Part shown: positions 1-9,200 of the stretch, in pieces
Numbering within the stretch: the stretch's first letter is position 1
Layout of the letters: each line of letters begins with the position of its first letter
Assembly (NCBI GenBank): GCA_947572385.1
Contig: CANPBX010000018.1
Location: 1 to 42,280, forward strand
Source: an uncultured Clostridia bacterium
GTDB lineage: Bacteria; Bacillota; Clostridia; Oscillospirales; Acutalibacteraceae
Length of the DNA stretch: 42,280 nt
Direction: 5' to 3'
Program-made: the position numbers and the translations under genes
The notes under the pieces: model-generated
The model's input: only the letters and a program-made list of their open reading frames with translations
Databases searched by the model: none
Told to the model about the DNA's origin: nothing

Positions 1-1300
1 ACACCATGGGGATGGGCTCGCCCCAGTACCGCTGGCGGGAGAAGACCCAGTCCCGGAGCTTATAGTTCACTTTCGCGTGGCCTATGCCCTTCTCCTCCAG
101 GAACCCGGTTATCTTGGCTTTAGCTTCTTCAACGCTCAGGCCGTCCAGAATCCCGGAGTTCACCATCACCCCGGTCTCACAGTCCGTAAACGCGGCCGCC
201 TGTACGTCGCCGCCCTTTACCACCTCTATAATGGGCAACCGGAACTTCTTGGCAAAATCCCAGTCCCTGTCGTCGTGGGCGGGCACAGCCATAATTGCCC
301 CGGTGCCGTAGCTCACAAGCACGTAATCCGAGATAAAAACCGGTATCTCCCCGCCGGTCACCGGGTTTATAGCGGTGACCCCCTGGAGCCTCACGCCAGT
401 CTTCTCCTTGGCGACCTCCGTGCGCTCAAAGTCGGACTTCCTCGCCGCCTGCGCCTGGTACTCCCTTACCTCATCCATATTGGTGAGCTTGCCGGCCCAC
501 TTCTCTATATATGGGTGCTCCGGGGAGATGACCATATATGTCGCGCCATAGAGGGTATCCGGCCTGGTAGTATAGACCGTCAGCTTATCCCCAGCGCTGG
601 TCTCAAAGTCGACCTCCGCGCCGGTGGAGCGGCCTATCCAGTTCTTCTGCTGTGTGCGCACCCGCTCGGGATAGTCCACCAGCTCCAGATCGTCTATAAG
701 CCGCTGGGCGTACTCGGTTATCTTCAGCATCCACTGGCTCTTCACCCTGTGGACCACCTCGCTGCCGCAGCGCTCGCATACGCCGTTGACGACCTCCTCA
801 TTTGCCAGCACGCACTTGCAGCTTGTACACCAGTTGACATTCATCTCCTTCTTATAGGCCAGCCCGTGCTTATAGAGCTGCAGGAATATCCACTGGGTCC
901 ACTTATAATACTCCGGGTCGATGGTGCTTATCTCCCGGCTCCAGTCAAAGGAGATCCCCAAAGACTGTATCTGGCTCTTATACCTTGCGATGTTCTGCCG
1001 GGTGATCCCCTCCGGATGAACATGGTTTTTTATGGCGTAGTTCTCAGCGGGCAGGCCGAAGGCGTCCCAGCCGATGGGGTACAGCACATTATACCCCTGC
1101 AGCCGCCGCTTCCTCGCCACCACGTCCAGGCCGATATATGGCCTTGGGTGCCCCACATGCAGGCCCGCGCCCGAGGGGTAGGGGAACTCGATAAGCGCGA
1201 AGAACTTCTCCTTATCAGACTCGTTGGAGGCGTGGAACACCCCCTTTTCCTCCCATTTTTTCTGCCATTTGGACTCTGTAGCCCTGTGGTCGTATTTCAT
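1..1300 (-). CDS. leuS: Leucyl-tRNA synthetase, N-terminal part (cut by window edge)
   Basis: Class I aminoacyl-tRNA synthetase that charges tRNA-Leu in the cytoplasm. Reading the minus strand from the ATG at 1300 gives about 433 codons of open frame that run off the left edge. The protein begins [18 protein letters not shown]; the HIGH-type signature is HVGH at residues 48-51, inside [12 protein letters not shown] zinc-type CTSC...CERC segment follows, then the CP1 editing domain with its TTRPDT and [15 protein letters not shown] motifs. It is cut just after [10 protein letters not shown], so the KMSKS loop and anticodon-binding domain are missing. A purine-rich site (AAGGAAGG) lies about 10 bases before the ATG. 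Another ATG at 1310 is out of frame. It follows a T-box leader, so expression should respond to uncharged tRNA-Leu. The identification is very secure. Confidence 0.98.
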   Translation of the reverse strand, partial: MKYDHRATESKWQKKWEEKGVFHASNESDKEKFFALIEFPYPSGAGLHVGHPRPYIGLDVVARKRRLQGYNVLYPIGWDAFGLPAENYAIKNHVHPEGITRQNIARYKSQIQSLGISFDWSREISTIDPEYYKWTQWIFLQLYKHGLAYKKEMNVNWCTSCKCVLANEEVVNGVCERCGSEVVHRVKSQWMLKITEYAQRLIDDLELVDYPERVRTQQKNWIGRSTGAEVDFETSAGDKLTVYTTRPDTLYGATYMVISPEHPYIEKWAGKLTNMDEVREYQAQAARKSDFERTEVAKEKTGVRLQGVTAINPVTGGEIPVFISDYVLVSYGTGAIMAVPAHDDRDWDFAKKFRLPIIEVVKGGDVQAAAFTDCETGVMVNSGILDGLSVEEAKAKITGFLEEKGIGHAKVNYKLRDWVFSRQRYWGEPIPMV

Positions 1301-1310
1301 CCAGTATCAT

Positions 1311-1645
1311 CCTTCCTTATAGATTTCACCCCGCACCGGGGACGGGCGGCAGAAGAAAAGCCTCGGACGCTTACAAAGCATCCGGGGCGAAAAATACAGA
1401 TCTCGCGGTACCACCCGTGATTTCGGGACACGCTCACGCATATCCCCTCATAGCCTCAAGCAAGGCTGGGCCAATAACGCCGCCACGCGTCCCAACCTAC
1501 TAAGCGAGGCCTGATACAGGCGCGCCTTTGGGCAGGGAGACTCAGGGACCAGTATCCGCGCCGCGCCTCCTGCCTGCTCTCACCCTCCGCAGGCTCTCTG
1601 AAAAGCGGCCTTGGCGCCTTCTTCCCATCACAGTCTTTAACTATT
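1311..1645 (-). promoter_or_regulatory. T-box leader controlling leuS
   Basis: This is the 335-base untranslated leader of leuS. It carries the T-box core GGGTGGTACCGCGAGAT on the minus strand (about 1401-1417), which pairs with the free acceptor end of uncharged tRNA. Upstream in the RNA are the paired elements CAGAGAGCCTGC and GGGTGAGAGCAGG, typical of the distal part of stem I. A terminator hairpin follows the T-box, giving the classic antiterminator/terminator switch. Candidate leucine triplets (CTG, CTC) occur around 1535-1552, but I could not place the specifier loop with certainty. The assignment rests on the T-box core, the stem I motifs and the gene that follows. Confidence 0.95.
1354..1387 (-). 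terminator. T-box-controlled intrinsic terminator before leuS
   Basis: On the minus strand CCCCGGATGC and GCGTCCGAGG form a ten-position stem with one mismatch and a TTTGTAA loop, followed by CTTTTCTT. It lies 15-50 bases after the T-box core and about 55 bases before the leuS ATG, where the off-state terminator of a T-box switch should be. Confidence 0.88.
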
Positions 1646-1651
1646 TTCCTG

Positions 1652-1680
1652 ATTATACACTATCCGGGGGACTTTGTCAA
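1652..1680 (-). promoter_or_regulatory. Promoter of the leuS T-box transcript
   Basis: On the minus strand TTGACA (1675-1680) and TATAAT (1652-1657) are separated by exactly 17 bases, a perfect vegetative sigma-factor promoter. The -35 starts about a dozen bases after the stop codon of the preceding TIGR04076-like gene. Transcription is expected to start near 1645. No terminator separates the two genes, so read-through from upstream is also possible. Confidence 0.92.
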
Positions 1681-1691
1681 GCCGCAGATAT

Positions 1692-2045
1692 TCAGTCGAA
1701 AAGCTTGCCCTTATAGAAGTTCTCATGGTTCAGGGGCTTTGCGGTCAGCCGGAACAGCACGCAGCCGTCCGGGCACATGAGCACCCTGCTGTACCTGCTG
1801 TCGCCGCCGATATTTTCCAGGTCCCCGCCGCTTCTCACGGCCTCCATGATGGGGAACATCAGCATCATCGCCTTTGAGCATATCCCCTGTCCCTGGGCGT
1901 TTACCGGGCAGCCGTAGGTGCAGGTGTACTTATCCCCTATCTCCTCGCCGTTGCGGCAGTAGCGCTCGGTCTCGGTATCGTTTTCCTTGCGGAAGCCGAT
2001 GACCTCTATCTCCCACTCGTATTCCTCGTCGTACCATTTCTTCAT
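1692..2045 (-). CDS. TIGR04076-like small cysteine-containing protein
   Basis: A 117-residue protein of unknown function. Its layout resembles the TIGR04076 family: an N-terminal beta-rich part (WEIEVIGF), a GDKYTC segment followed by CPVNAQGQGIC, a FPIMEAVRSGGD stretch, and a C-terminal MCPDGCVLFRL. The paired cysteines (YTCTYGCP, GIC, MCPDGC) suggest a metal site or disulfides, but no catalytic role is known to me. There is no signal peptide or membrane segment. Its ATG overlaps the stop of the preceding gene by four bases, so the two are probably co-translated. The family assignment is from memory of the motif order and is only moderately certain. Confidence 0.65.
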   Translation of the reverse strand: MKKWYDEEYEWEIEVIGFRKENDTETERYCRNGEEIGDKYTCTYGCPVNAQGQGICSKAMMLMFPIMEAVRSGGDLENIGGDSRYSRVLMCPDGCVLFRLTAKPLNHENFYKGKLFD

Positions 2046-2563
2046 GCTCCGCTCTCCTCCTTGCGCGCCTCGTACCTCATCAGGAACCTGTGCTCCTCCT
2101 CCATCAGCCGCTCTATCTCCGGGATGTCCCCCCTGGAAATACCTGGTATTGCCAGAGCCTTCGCCCCGCAGTAATACCGCTTGCTGCCGTCGGGGAGCTC
2201 ATAGGTATACAGCCGCTGCTCTATAGGGCCCCTGCAGAAGTCCTCGCCATTTTCCATGCACCCCGGGGCCTTATAGCTCTCCCCGTCCAGGGCCTTTTTC
2301 ACTATCTCCCCAAAGCGCTCCGAGTACCCCTTGCAGGCCGAAAACCTCAGGGCGAAATAAAGCTCCCCCTTTTTGTCATGGCCTATCTTCACCAGCTGCT
2401 TATTATGCTCCTTACAGGTGAACACTATTGCAGCCCTCTGCTTTTTCGGGCTGTACCCCATGCCTGACAGGTGAGATATCAGCCCCATATAAACGTCCCT
2501 GGCCGAAGGGTCCAGCGGCTCCAGGAAGCTCTCTACCAGCTCCCGCTGCTTCTCAGTCCTCAT
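2042..2563 (-). CDS. Conserved-looking hypothetical protein in the nadD-leuS operon
   Basis: A 173-residue soluble protein that I do not recognise. It is rich in charged residues, with scattered cysteines and histidines (FTCKEH, SACKGY, GCMENGEDFC, YYCGAKA) and a helical, acidic C-terminus (EIERLMEEEHRFLMRYEARKEE). No Walker, HD or helix-turn-helix motif is evident. Its start overlaps the end of yqeK-rsfS by 11 bases, and its stop overlaps the next gene by 4. This coupling and matching codon use argue that it is a real gene of the housekeeping run. It and its neighbour at 1692-2045 may act together, which is inference from overlap only. Confidence 0.7.
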   Translation of the reverse strand: MRTEKQRELVESFLEPLDPSARDVYMGLISHLSGMGYSPKKQRAAIVFTCKEHNKQLVKIGHDKKGELYFALRFSACKGYSERFGEIVKKALDGESYKAPGCMENGEDFCRGPIEQRLYTYELPDGSKRYYCGAKALAIPGISRGDIPEIERLMEEEHRFLMRYEARKEESGA

Positions 2564-3497
2564 TGCATATATCCTGCCACTTCATTTTTTCCCCGTCTGA
2601 CCACAGCCTGTCTATACTGTAAAAATCCCTGCCCTCCCGGGTGAATATGTGCACCACAACATTATTATAGTCCATCAGCACCCAGTTGTCCGAGCGGTAG
2701 CCCTCCACCCTCAGAGGCTCAACCTTCCTCATCTTCAGCTTCTCCTCCAGCTCGTCGGAGAGGCTGTGCATATGTGTGCTGCTGCGTCCGCTGGCTATGA
2801 CGAAATAATCCGCAAGGCTCGTAATGTCGTCTATCTTTATCACTACGATGTCCTCCGCCTTCTTCTCGTCCAGGAGCCTAGCTGCGTTCTTTGCGATCTC
2901 ATAGCCTTCCATCTGCCTGATCCTTTCTCTTTCCTCCAGTATCCATACCGCCTCGTTATAGGCGTCAATGGACCTGGGCTCCATAGTCATACGCTCCCCC
3001 ATGCGCTCCTGCATGGTGAAGGTGATCCCCTCGACCATCGCTTCCTCAAGGCTGCTCTCAGCGTCCATCCTCATCTCCTCAACGCCCTCATAGTCCCGGT
3101 CGTCGGAGATATAGTCCGCCACAAAGAGCACCTTGTCCAGAACAGTCATGCCTGCCTTGCCGCCGGTATGGCAGGCAATGGCTTCAAGGACCTCCCTGTC
3201 GGAGACCCCCAGAACGCGCTCCGCATAGGCCGCGCCGGATATGGCGTGCCAGAGCTTCGTGTTGCGCCGCTGGGCCTCTGTGAGTATTATACCAGACTGC
3301 TCCATGATTTTCAACTGTTCCCCGGGCTCCGTTTCCTTCATCACGTCGTGGAGTATCCCCGCAAGCCGCGCCTTCTCCACATCCGCTCCGTATTTCTCCG
3401 CGAGCCTTGCCGCGCACTCAGCCACGCACTGGCTGTGGTAGAACCTGCCCTCGCTCAGCCGTTCCTTTACCCTCAGCTCATATTCCTCAAGCTTCAT
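2553..3497 (-). CDS. Fused YqeK-type HD phosphohydrolase and RsfS ribosome silencing factor
   Basis: One 314-codon frame carries two proteins that are usually separate neighbours. Residues 1 to about 192 match YqeK, a symmetrical diadenosine-tetraphosphate hydrolase of the HD superfamily: His21, the LHD pair at 50-51, His84 in HAISGAAYAERV, and CHT near 110 followed by DKVLFVADYISD. Residues about 197-314 match RsfS, which binds uL14 and blocks subunit joining: ADYFVIASGRS, then YRSDNWVLMDYNNVVVHIFT. An in-frame ATG at 2912 (Met196), preceded by AAAGGA, sits exactly at the start of the RsfS part, so separate RsfS could also be made. The upstream nadD stop is three bases before this gene. Confidence 0.93.
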   Translation of the reverse strand: MKLEEYELRVKERLSEGRFYHSQCVAECAARLAEKYGADVEKARLAGILHDVMKETEPGEQLKIMEQSGIILTEAQRRNTKLWHAISGAAYAERVLGVSDREVLEAIACHTGGKAGMTVLDKVLFVADYISDDRDYEGVEEMRMDAESSLEEAMVEGITFTMQERMGERMTMEPRSIDAYNEAVWILEERERIRQMEGYEIAKNAARLLDEKKAEDIVVIKIDDITSLADYFVIASGRSSTHMHSLSDELEEKLKMRKVEPLRVEGYRSDNWVLMDYNNVVVHIFTREGRDFYSIDRLWSDGEKMKWQDICNED

Positions 3498-3500
3498 AGA

Positions 3501-4103
3501 TCATAAACCTCCATATATCCTCTTCTCCCTGATATACCGCGCCACGCCCTCAGGCACAAGCCCGGAGACATCCCCGCCGGAACCGGAAAGCTCCCGGACC
3601 TTGGTCGACGATATATCCAGAAACGGTATATCCTCCACCCTGCACCTTGCACCCAGCCTCACGAGCTCCCGCTCCTTCCCAAGCAGCCGCCCAAGGCCCT
3701 CGGGGCTCCTGGGTGAGGCGCAGAGCACTGCCAGCCGGAGTATAGTCCCAGCGTCGTGCCATCTGTCCACAGTCAGGAACATATCCTCCCCCATGAGGAA
3801 GTAAAGCTCGTCCCCAGGGCAGCGCCTATGGAGCTCTGTCAGGGTGTCGCTCGTATAGCTCTTTCCCGGGCGCTCCAGCTCCATACGGCTGATCTCAACT
3901 ACTCTAAGCTCCCTTGTGGCTATCCAGCACATCTCCAGCCTATCCTCAGGGGCTGCAAGGCCCTCCGCCGCCTTATGCGGCGGCGTGCCGTCGGGTATGA
4001 GCAGCACCTTTTGCAGCTCCAGCCGCTTTATGAACTCCCTTAAAATATGGATATGCCCCAGGTGTATGGGGTTAAATGTCCCGCCGTAAACCCCTGTTCT
4101 CAT
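3501..4103 (-). CDS. nadD: Nicotinate-nucleotide adenylyltransferase
   Basis: Transfers AMP from ATP to nicotinate mononucleotide, the penultimate step of NAD synthesis. The 200-residue length is normal. The nucleotidyltransferase signature GGTFNPIHLGHIHI is at residues 8-21, and ISSTKVREL near the C-terminus is the second ATP-binding motif. TPPHK and the PEDRLEMC region are also typical. The ATG overlaps the yhbY stop as ATGA, and the gene precedes yqeK-rsfS, the usual Firmicutes order yhbY-nadD-yqeK-rsfS. Confidence 0.97.
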   Translation of the reverse strand: MRTGVYGGTFNPIHLGHIHILREFIKRLELQKVLLIPDGTPPHKAAEGLAAPEDRLEMCWIATRELRVVEISRMELERPGKSYTSDTLTELHRRCPGDELYFLMGEDMFLTVDRWHDAGTILRLAVLCASPRSPEGLGRLLGKERELVRLGARCRVEDIPFLDISSTKVRELSGSGGDVSGLVPEGVARYIREKRIYGGL

Positions 4104-4393
4104 TTTGGCAGCTTTATTTTAGGCTCTTTCGGGTCCGGTTTATATAGCACGAACCGGCTGCCTATCACCTGGACGACCTCGCTGCCTGTGGCCCCCGCTA
4201 TCTCCTCGGCGGCCTCCCTGGGCGAGCTGGGGCAGGTCTCCGGCAGCACCCGGCCCTTTATGAGCTCCCGCTTCTTCAGGGCGTCCCCGGCCTCCTTAAA
4301 GACCTCCGGGCCCAGCCCCGCCTTGCCCACATAGAGTATCGTGTCCTCGTTTACGGCCAATGAGCGCAGATACGCCCGCTGCTTGCTTGTCAA
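4100..4393 (-). CDS. yhbY: YhbY family RNA-binding (CRM domain) protein
   Basis: A 97-residue single CRM domain protein, a small RNA-binding fold associated with pre-50S ribosomal particles. The sequence starts TSKQRAYLRSLA and has the family pattern VGKAGLGPEVFKEAGDALKKRELIKGRVL. The GxxG-like loop is present; the C-terminal QVIGSRFVLYKP is characteristic. The start codon is TTG (4391-4393), eight bases after GAGGG, which itself overlaps the rdgB stop codon. The next gene, nadD, overlaps by four bases. Confidence 0.92.
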   Translation of the reverse strand: MTSKQRAYLRSLAVNEDTILYVGKAGLGPEVFKEAGDALKKRELIKGRVLPETCPSSPREAAEEIAGATGSEVVQVIGSRFVLYKPDPKEPKIKLPK

Positions 4394-4403
4394 AATTTAT
4401 CCC

Positions 4404-4979
4404 TCATTTCTCCGTTTTCCCAAGGTATTCCCTCAGCTTCTTCTCAAATTCCGCAAAGGCGTGCCCCCTATGGCTGCGCTCGTCCTTTTCTTCCGCGCTC
4501 AGCTCCCCGAAGGTGACCTCCCCCTGCTGGAAGATGGAGTCGTAGCCGAAGCCGTTCTCCCCCCGGCTCTCAAAGGCTATTTTGCCGAAGCACTTCCCCT
4601 CGGCCTCTATCCTGTCGCCGTTTGGGAACACACAGCATACCGCGCTCACAAAGTGGGCCCCCCTCTGCTCCTCCGGCACGCCCTTAAGCTTCTCCAGCAC
4701 AGTCAGCCTTCTCTTTCCCGGCTCTGCAAACCTGGCCGAGTATATCCCAGGGGCGCCGTCCAGATAGTCCACGCACAGCCCGGAGTCGTCCGCAACAGCC
4801 GGCAGGCCGGTCTCCCTGCAGGCGGCCTCGGCCTTTATAAAGGCGTTCTCCCTAAAGGTAGTCCCGGTCTCCTCGGGCTCCCCGATGTCCATGGTCACGG
4901 CCTCTATGCCCATCGGCTCCAGCAGCCTCTGGAACTCTACGAGCTTCCCCTTATTATGGGTAGCTATAACATATTTCAT
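4404..4979 (-). CDS. rdgB: XTP/dITP diphosphatase (RdgB/HAM1 family)
   Basis: House-cleaning pyrophosphatase that removes deaminated purine nucleotides (dITP, XTP) before they enter DNA or RNA. The 191 residues have the family marks in order: ATHNKGKLVEF at 6-16, ADDSGLCVDYLDGAPGIYSARF in the middle, and NGFGYDSIF near 145. The ATG follows GGAGGGCGATCTC. It sits between ftsY (18 bases away) and yhbY (10 bases). Confidence 0.97.
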   Translation of the reverse strand: MKYVIATHNKGKLVEFQRLLEPMGIEAVTMDIGEPEETGTTFRENAFIKAEAACRETGLPAVADDSGLCVDYLDGAPGIYSARFAEPGKRRLTVLEKLKGVPEEQRGAHFVSAVCCVFPNGDRIEAEGKCFGKIAFESRGENGFGYDSIFQQGEVTFGELSAEEKDERSHRGHAFAEFEKKLREYLGKTEK

Positions 4980-4997
4980 GAGATCGCCCTCCTCTAT

Positions 4998-6206
4998 TTA
5001 CCGCTCACGCTTCTCAGCAGTGAGAAGCAGATTCCTCACGAGCCTCTGGTCGTCCCTGTCAAGCTCCCTGTCATCCCGCCAGGCCCTTAGCTCCGGCAGC
5101 ATATCCCGGACGCCCTCATTTTCATCCAGCCGCGCCATAAGCGCCTCGGCAAAACTCCTGAAGCGGGCATGCCTCTCCTCTGGGCTCTCGGCTGCAGCAG
5201 GCTCCGGTACCAGCACTGGCTCCGGCTCAGCTTGGGCGGGCGCATCCAAGACCTCTGCAGCCTTTTGCACGGCGTCAGACTCCGCCGCCTTTGGCTCCTC
5301 CATATTAAAGAGCCCCGCTGCAAAGGCCCCCGGGTCAAAGGGCTGCAGATCGTCTATCTGCTCCCCAACGCCGATAAACTTTACCGGCAGGCCCAGCTCC
5401 CTTTTTATTGGCAGCACCACGCCGCCCTTTGGGGTGCCGTCCAGCTTTGTGAGCACGATCCCGGTTATCCCCGCCGCGCCCATGAACTCCCTGGCCTGGT
5501 TTACTGCGTTCTGCCCTGTAGCCGCGTCCAGCACCAGCAGGTTCTCCCTGTCGCAGCCGGGCAGCTCCCGGTCGATTATTCTCGATATCTTGGAAAGCTC
5601 GTCCATCAGGTTCTTCTTGTTGTGCAGCCGCCCCGCCGTGTCGCAGATGATAACGTCGCAGCCACGGGCCTTGGCCGCCGCGATGGTGTCAAATACCACC
5701 GCCGCCGGGTCAGAGCCCTCGCCCTGCTTTATCATGGGCACCTCCGCACGCTGGGCCCAGACCTCCAGCTGCTCTATGGCCGCCGCCCGGAAGGTGTCCG
5801 CGGCGCCCAGTATCACCGACCTGCCCTCTGCCCGGAGCCGCGCCGAGAGCTTGCCTATAGCTGTGGTCTTGCCCACGCCGTTCACGCCTATCACCAGTAT
5901 CACCGAGGGCTTCGTGTCCGTATGCAGGGAGCAGTCCCCTGAGAGCAGCTCCCGGACGATCCCCTGCAGCTCGTCCATTATAAGCGCCGGGTCCGTGATA
6001 CCCTTCTCCTTTATCACCCGGCGGAGCTCCCCGGTGATAAACTCCGCGGTGTCCATGCCCACGTCCCCCATGACCAGAAGCTCCTCCAGCTCCTCAAAAA
6101 GCTCCTCGTCGATCTTTGTGAACGAGTTCACCATCTGGGCTATCTGTCCGGATATGCTGTCCCGGGTCTTTTTAAGGCCCTGCCGTATTTTTTCAAATAT
6201 TCCCAT
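4998..6206 (-). CDS. ftsY: Signal recognition particle receptor FtsY with an unusual C-terminal tail
   Basis: SRP-receptor GTPase that docks ribosome-SRP complexes at the inner face of the membrane. Residues 1-95 are the helical N domain. The GTPase has G1 GVNGVGKT at 107-114, DTFRAAA near 137, DTAGR at 189-193 and TKLD at 253-256, followed by the closing GEQIDDLQPFDPGAFAAGLF. The conserved fold ends near residue 303. About 99 extra residues follow: an Ala/Pro/Glu-rich linker, then a charged helical end (ERHARFRSFAEALMARLDENEG to the C-terminus). The acidic N-terminal A domain of many FtsY proteins is absent. The gene directly follows smc, a common Firmicutes pairing. Confidence 0.97.
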   Translation of the reverse strand: MGIFEKIRQGLKKTRDSISGQIAQMVNSFTKIDEELFEELEELLVMGDVGMDTAEFITGELRRVIKEKGITDPALIMDELQGIVRELLSGDCSLHTDTKPSVILVIGVNGVGKTTAIGKLSARLRAEGRSVILGAADTFRAAAIEQLEVWAQRAEVPMIKQGEGSDPAAVVFDTIAAAKARGCDVIICDTAGRLHNKKNLMDELSKISRIIDRELPGCDRENLLVLDAATGQNAVNQAREFMGAAGITGIVLTKLDGTPKGGVVLPIKRELGLPVKFIGVGEQIDDLQPFDPGAFAAGLFNMEEPKAAESDAVQKAAEVLDAPAQAEPEPVLVPEPAAAESPEERHARFRSFAEALMARLDENEGVRDMLPELRAWRDDRELDRDDQRLVRNLLLTAEKRER

Positions 6207-6232
6207 AATGACTCTCCTTTTCCGATTTTACC

Positions 6233-9200
6233 CTACGACCCGTACTCCGCCGCCTCGTCCGTCCTCAGCGCCAGGAGCTTTGATATGCCCTGGTCCTGCA
6301 TAGTCACCCCATAGAGCATGTCCGACCCCTCCATAGTGCCGCGCCTGTGGGTGATGGTGATAAACTGGCTCTTGCCTGTCATCCTCCTCAGGTACTGGGC
6401 AAACCTTGTGACGTTCACATCGTCAAGGGCCGCCTCGATCTCGTCCAGCACACAGAAGGGCGGCGGGTTTACCCGCATGATCGCAAAGTATATGGATATT
6501 GCCACCAGCGCCTTTTCGCCGCCGGACAGCGACTCTATATGAGTGACTATCTTCCCCGGCGGATGCACCTTTATGTCTATCCCCGAGGTAAGTACATTTT
6601 CAGGGTCGGAGAAGCTGAGCTCCGCCGCTCCCCCGCCGAAAAGCTCCCTGAAGATATGCCCGAAGTTCTCGTTTATTTTCCCGAAGCGCTCTATGAACTG
6701 CTCCTGCATGGCCCCGGTAAGCTGGGTTATCAGATCCAGAAGCTCCTTTTTGGATCTCTCCGCGTCGCCCACCTGCCCGCCGAGGAATTCATAGCGCTCC
6801 GACACCTCCTTATATTCCACCACAGCGCCCACGTTCACCGCGCCCAGTGACTTTATCATGTTCTTGAGCTCCAAAAGCCTTCTCTGTGCCTTCGGCAGGT
6901 CGTCTATCTCGGCGGCAACCTCCTCGGCCTCCCTCCGGGTGAGCTCATACTCCTCCCAGAGCCGGTTCATCAGCCCGTCATATTCCTTCTGAAGGTTCCC
7001 GGCCCGCTCCTGGAGCCTTGCCAGCTCCCCGGCGGCGCTCTCCCTTCGGGCCAGGGTGTCCCTCTCGGCATTTCTCAGCTCCGAGGACTCCCGCTCAAGC
7101 TCCGCGCGCCTTTCTGACTCCTGCTGGATCTGGGCCCGCCTGTCCCTGGCCGAGCCCCTTAGGGACTCTATCTGCTCCTTCCGCCTTGAGATATCCTCCC
7201 TGAGCCCGCTGCTCTTCTCCTCAAGGGCCGCTATCTCCGCCTTCAGCCGGTCCTGCTCCCCGGCAGAGTCCTTCAGCCTGGCCTCGAGCTCCGCGATCCC
7301 CTCAAGCAGCGCGTCCCGGTCCTTCCTCGCTGAAAATTCCTCCATGCGCAAAGCCTGCACAGTCTCGCCTATCTCGTCGCACCTGTCGAGCTGCTCCTGC
7401 CTGTTGCCGGTGAGGGCCTGGCTCTTCTCCTGCCAGTCCTTTGCCTCCCTGTCCAGTGCCTCCAGCCGCTCACTGCTCTCGGCCCGGGACTTATTCAGCG
7501 CCTCCAGCCGCTCCCGGGCAGTGGAGCGCTCCTTCATAAGCTCGCCCGCGCTCTGCCGCACAGCCGCCAGCTCGCGCCCGGCCTGGGCAAGCTCTGCGCC
7601 CACCTTGGTGCGCTCGTCCTGCAGTGTGCCAAGCTCCCCCTGGGCCGCGTCCAGCTGGGCCTCGCAGGAGGACAGCTCCTGCTGGCTCTCCTTCAGCGTC
7701 CGGGCAGCTCTGTCCGTCTGCTCTTTAAGCCCCGCCGCTTTCGCCCTAATGCGCTCGATCTCCCCGGCACGGCTGAGCAGCCCGGAGTTCTTCGCCCTGG
7801 AGCCGCCTGTCAGCGAGCCCCCCGCGTTCACCACCTGGCCGTCAAGGCTCACCACCCTGTACCTGTACCCGGTGCGCCTGGCTATGGCAACGGCGCTGTC
7901 CAGATCCTCCGCAACTGCCACCCGGCCCAGCAGGGAGTCCTTGACCCCCGCAAACCGCTCCTCACAGCTGCAAAGCTCTGAGGCTATGCCCACAAACCCC
8001 GGGACCTGCTCCATCTCCTTGGCGTCTATGGTCCGGCCCTTCACCGTGGTCAGCGGCAGGAAGGTCGCCCTGCCCAGATCCCTCTGCTTCAAGAGCCCGA
8101 TAGCTGCCTTAGCGTCCTGCTCGGTCTCGACTACCACGTTCTGCATTGCCGCGCCGAGGGCAGTCTCAACAGCCACCGCGTACTCCCCCGGCACCTTGAT
8201 TATCCTCGTCACCGGCCCGCAGATCCCTCTGAGCATTCCGCGCCCGGCCTCCCGCATAACAGCCTTGACGCTCTGCCCGAAGCCCTCCATGCTCCGCTCC
8301 AGGTCCTCCAGGAGCTTTGCACGGCGGAGCTGTTCGTTGGTATCGAGGGTCAGCCTGTCCACCTCGTCCTTGTTCTGCTGCACCTTTCTTCTGCGGCTCT
8401 CAAGCCTCATCTCGTAGCCTTTGACGGCGTTTTCCTTTGCGGCTATCTCCCGCTCTATGCCCTCCAGCAGCTCCGTGAGCTCCCGGCCCTCCCTCTCGGC
8501 GGCCTCCTCACGCTCCTTCACCTGCCGGACGCTCTCGTCCACGGCCTCGGCCCTTCGCAGTATCTCCTCCATAGAGGACTGTGCCGAGCTTATCCTCACC
8601 CGCTCCTCAGAGAGGCTTGCGTTGACCCCCGCCAGCTTCGCCGCAGCCAGCTCTATCTCCCTTGTGGCCTGGTCCGCGCCCTTTCTCAGCTCCTCAAGGG
8701 TCAGGGTGAAATCGCTGAGCTTTTGCTGGCTCTCGGCTATGCGCCGCTCCTGCTCCACGGCCTGGGCGCGCTTACCGGCTATCTCCCTCTCTGTGTCGGC
8801 CCTGGACTGCCTCGCAGCCTCTATCTGCCCCTCAAGCCTCAGAACATCCTGGGCGTTATGGGCGATCTCGCTCTCAAGAAGGCCCACCTCGCCCTCGGCC
8901 CTGACAGCCTGCTCGTCCAGCGAAGCCGCCTGGGTCCTTGCCTCGTCCATAGCCGCCGTACAGCCGTTGACCTCCCTCAGGTTTTCCTCGGCCCGCTGGG
9001 ATATCCTCTCCAGCTCCTTCTCTATCTCCCTGTGCTGGGACCCGGCAAGGGCTATCTTGTCCTGGTGCTCCCTGATGCCCTGGGCGGACCGGCGCAGTGT
9101 CTCGAGCCAGATCCCTATCTCCAGCCCCTTCTTCTCGCTGTCGTACTCTATGAACCTCTCGGCCTTCTCCGCCTGCTCCTTAAGTGGGCCCACCCGGCCC

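Noticed and set aside
77-1420. A 447-codon plus-strand frame opposite leuS and its leader
   Set aside because: It lies antisense to the well-supported leuS and T-box, has the composition of a shadow frame in GC-rich DNA and no recognisable domain.
4885-6303. A 472-codon Ser-rich plus-strand frame
   Set aside because: It is the antisense of ftsY; the Ser-rich composition is what the reverse of Ala/Glu codons gives.
7056-8417. A 453-codon Ser-rich plus-strand frame
   Set aside because: It is the antisense of the SMC coiled coil, with no start site support.
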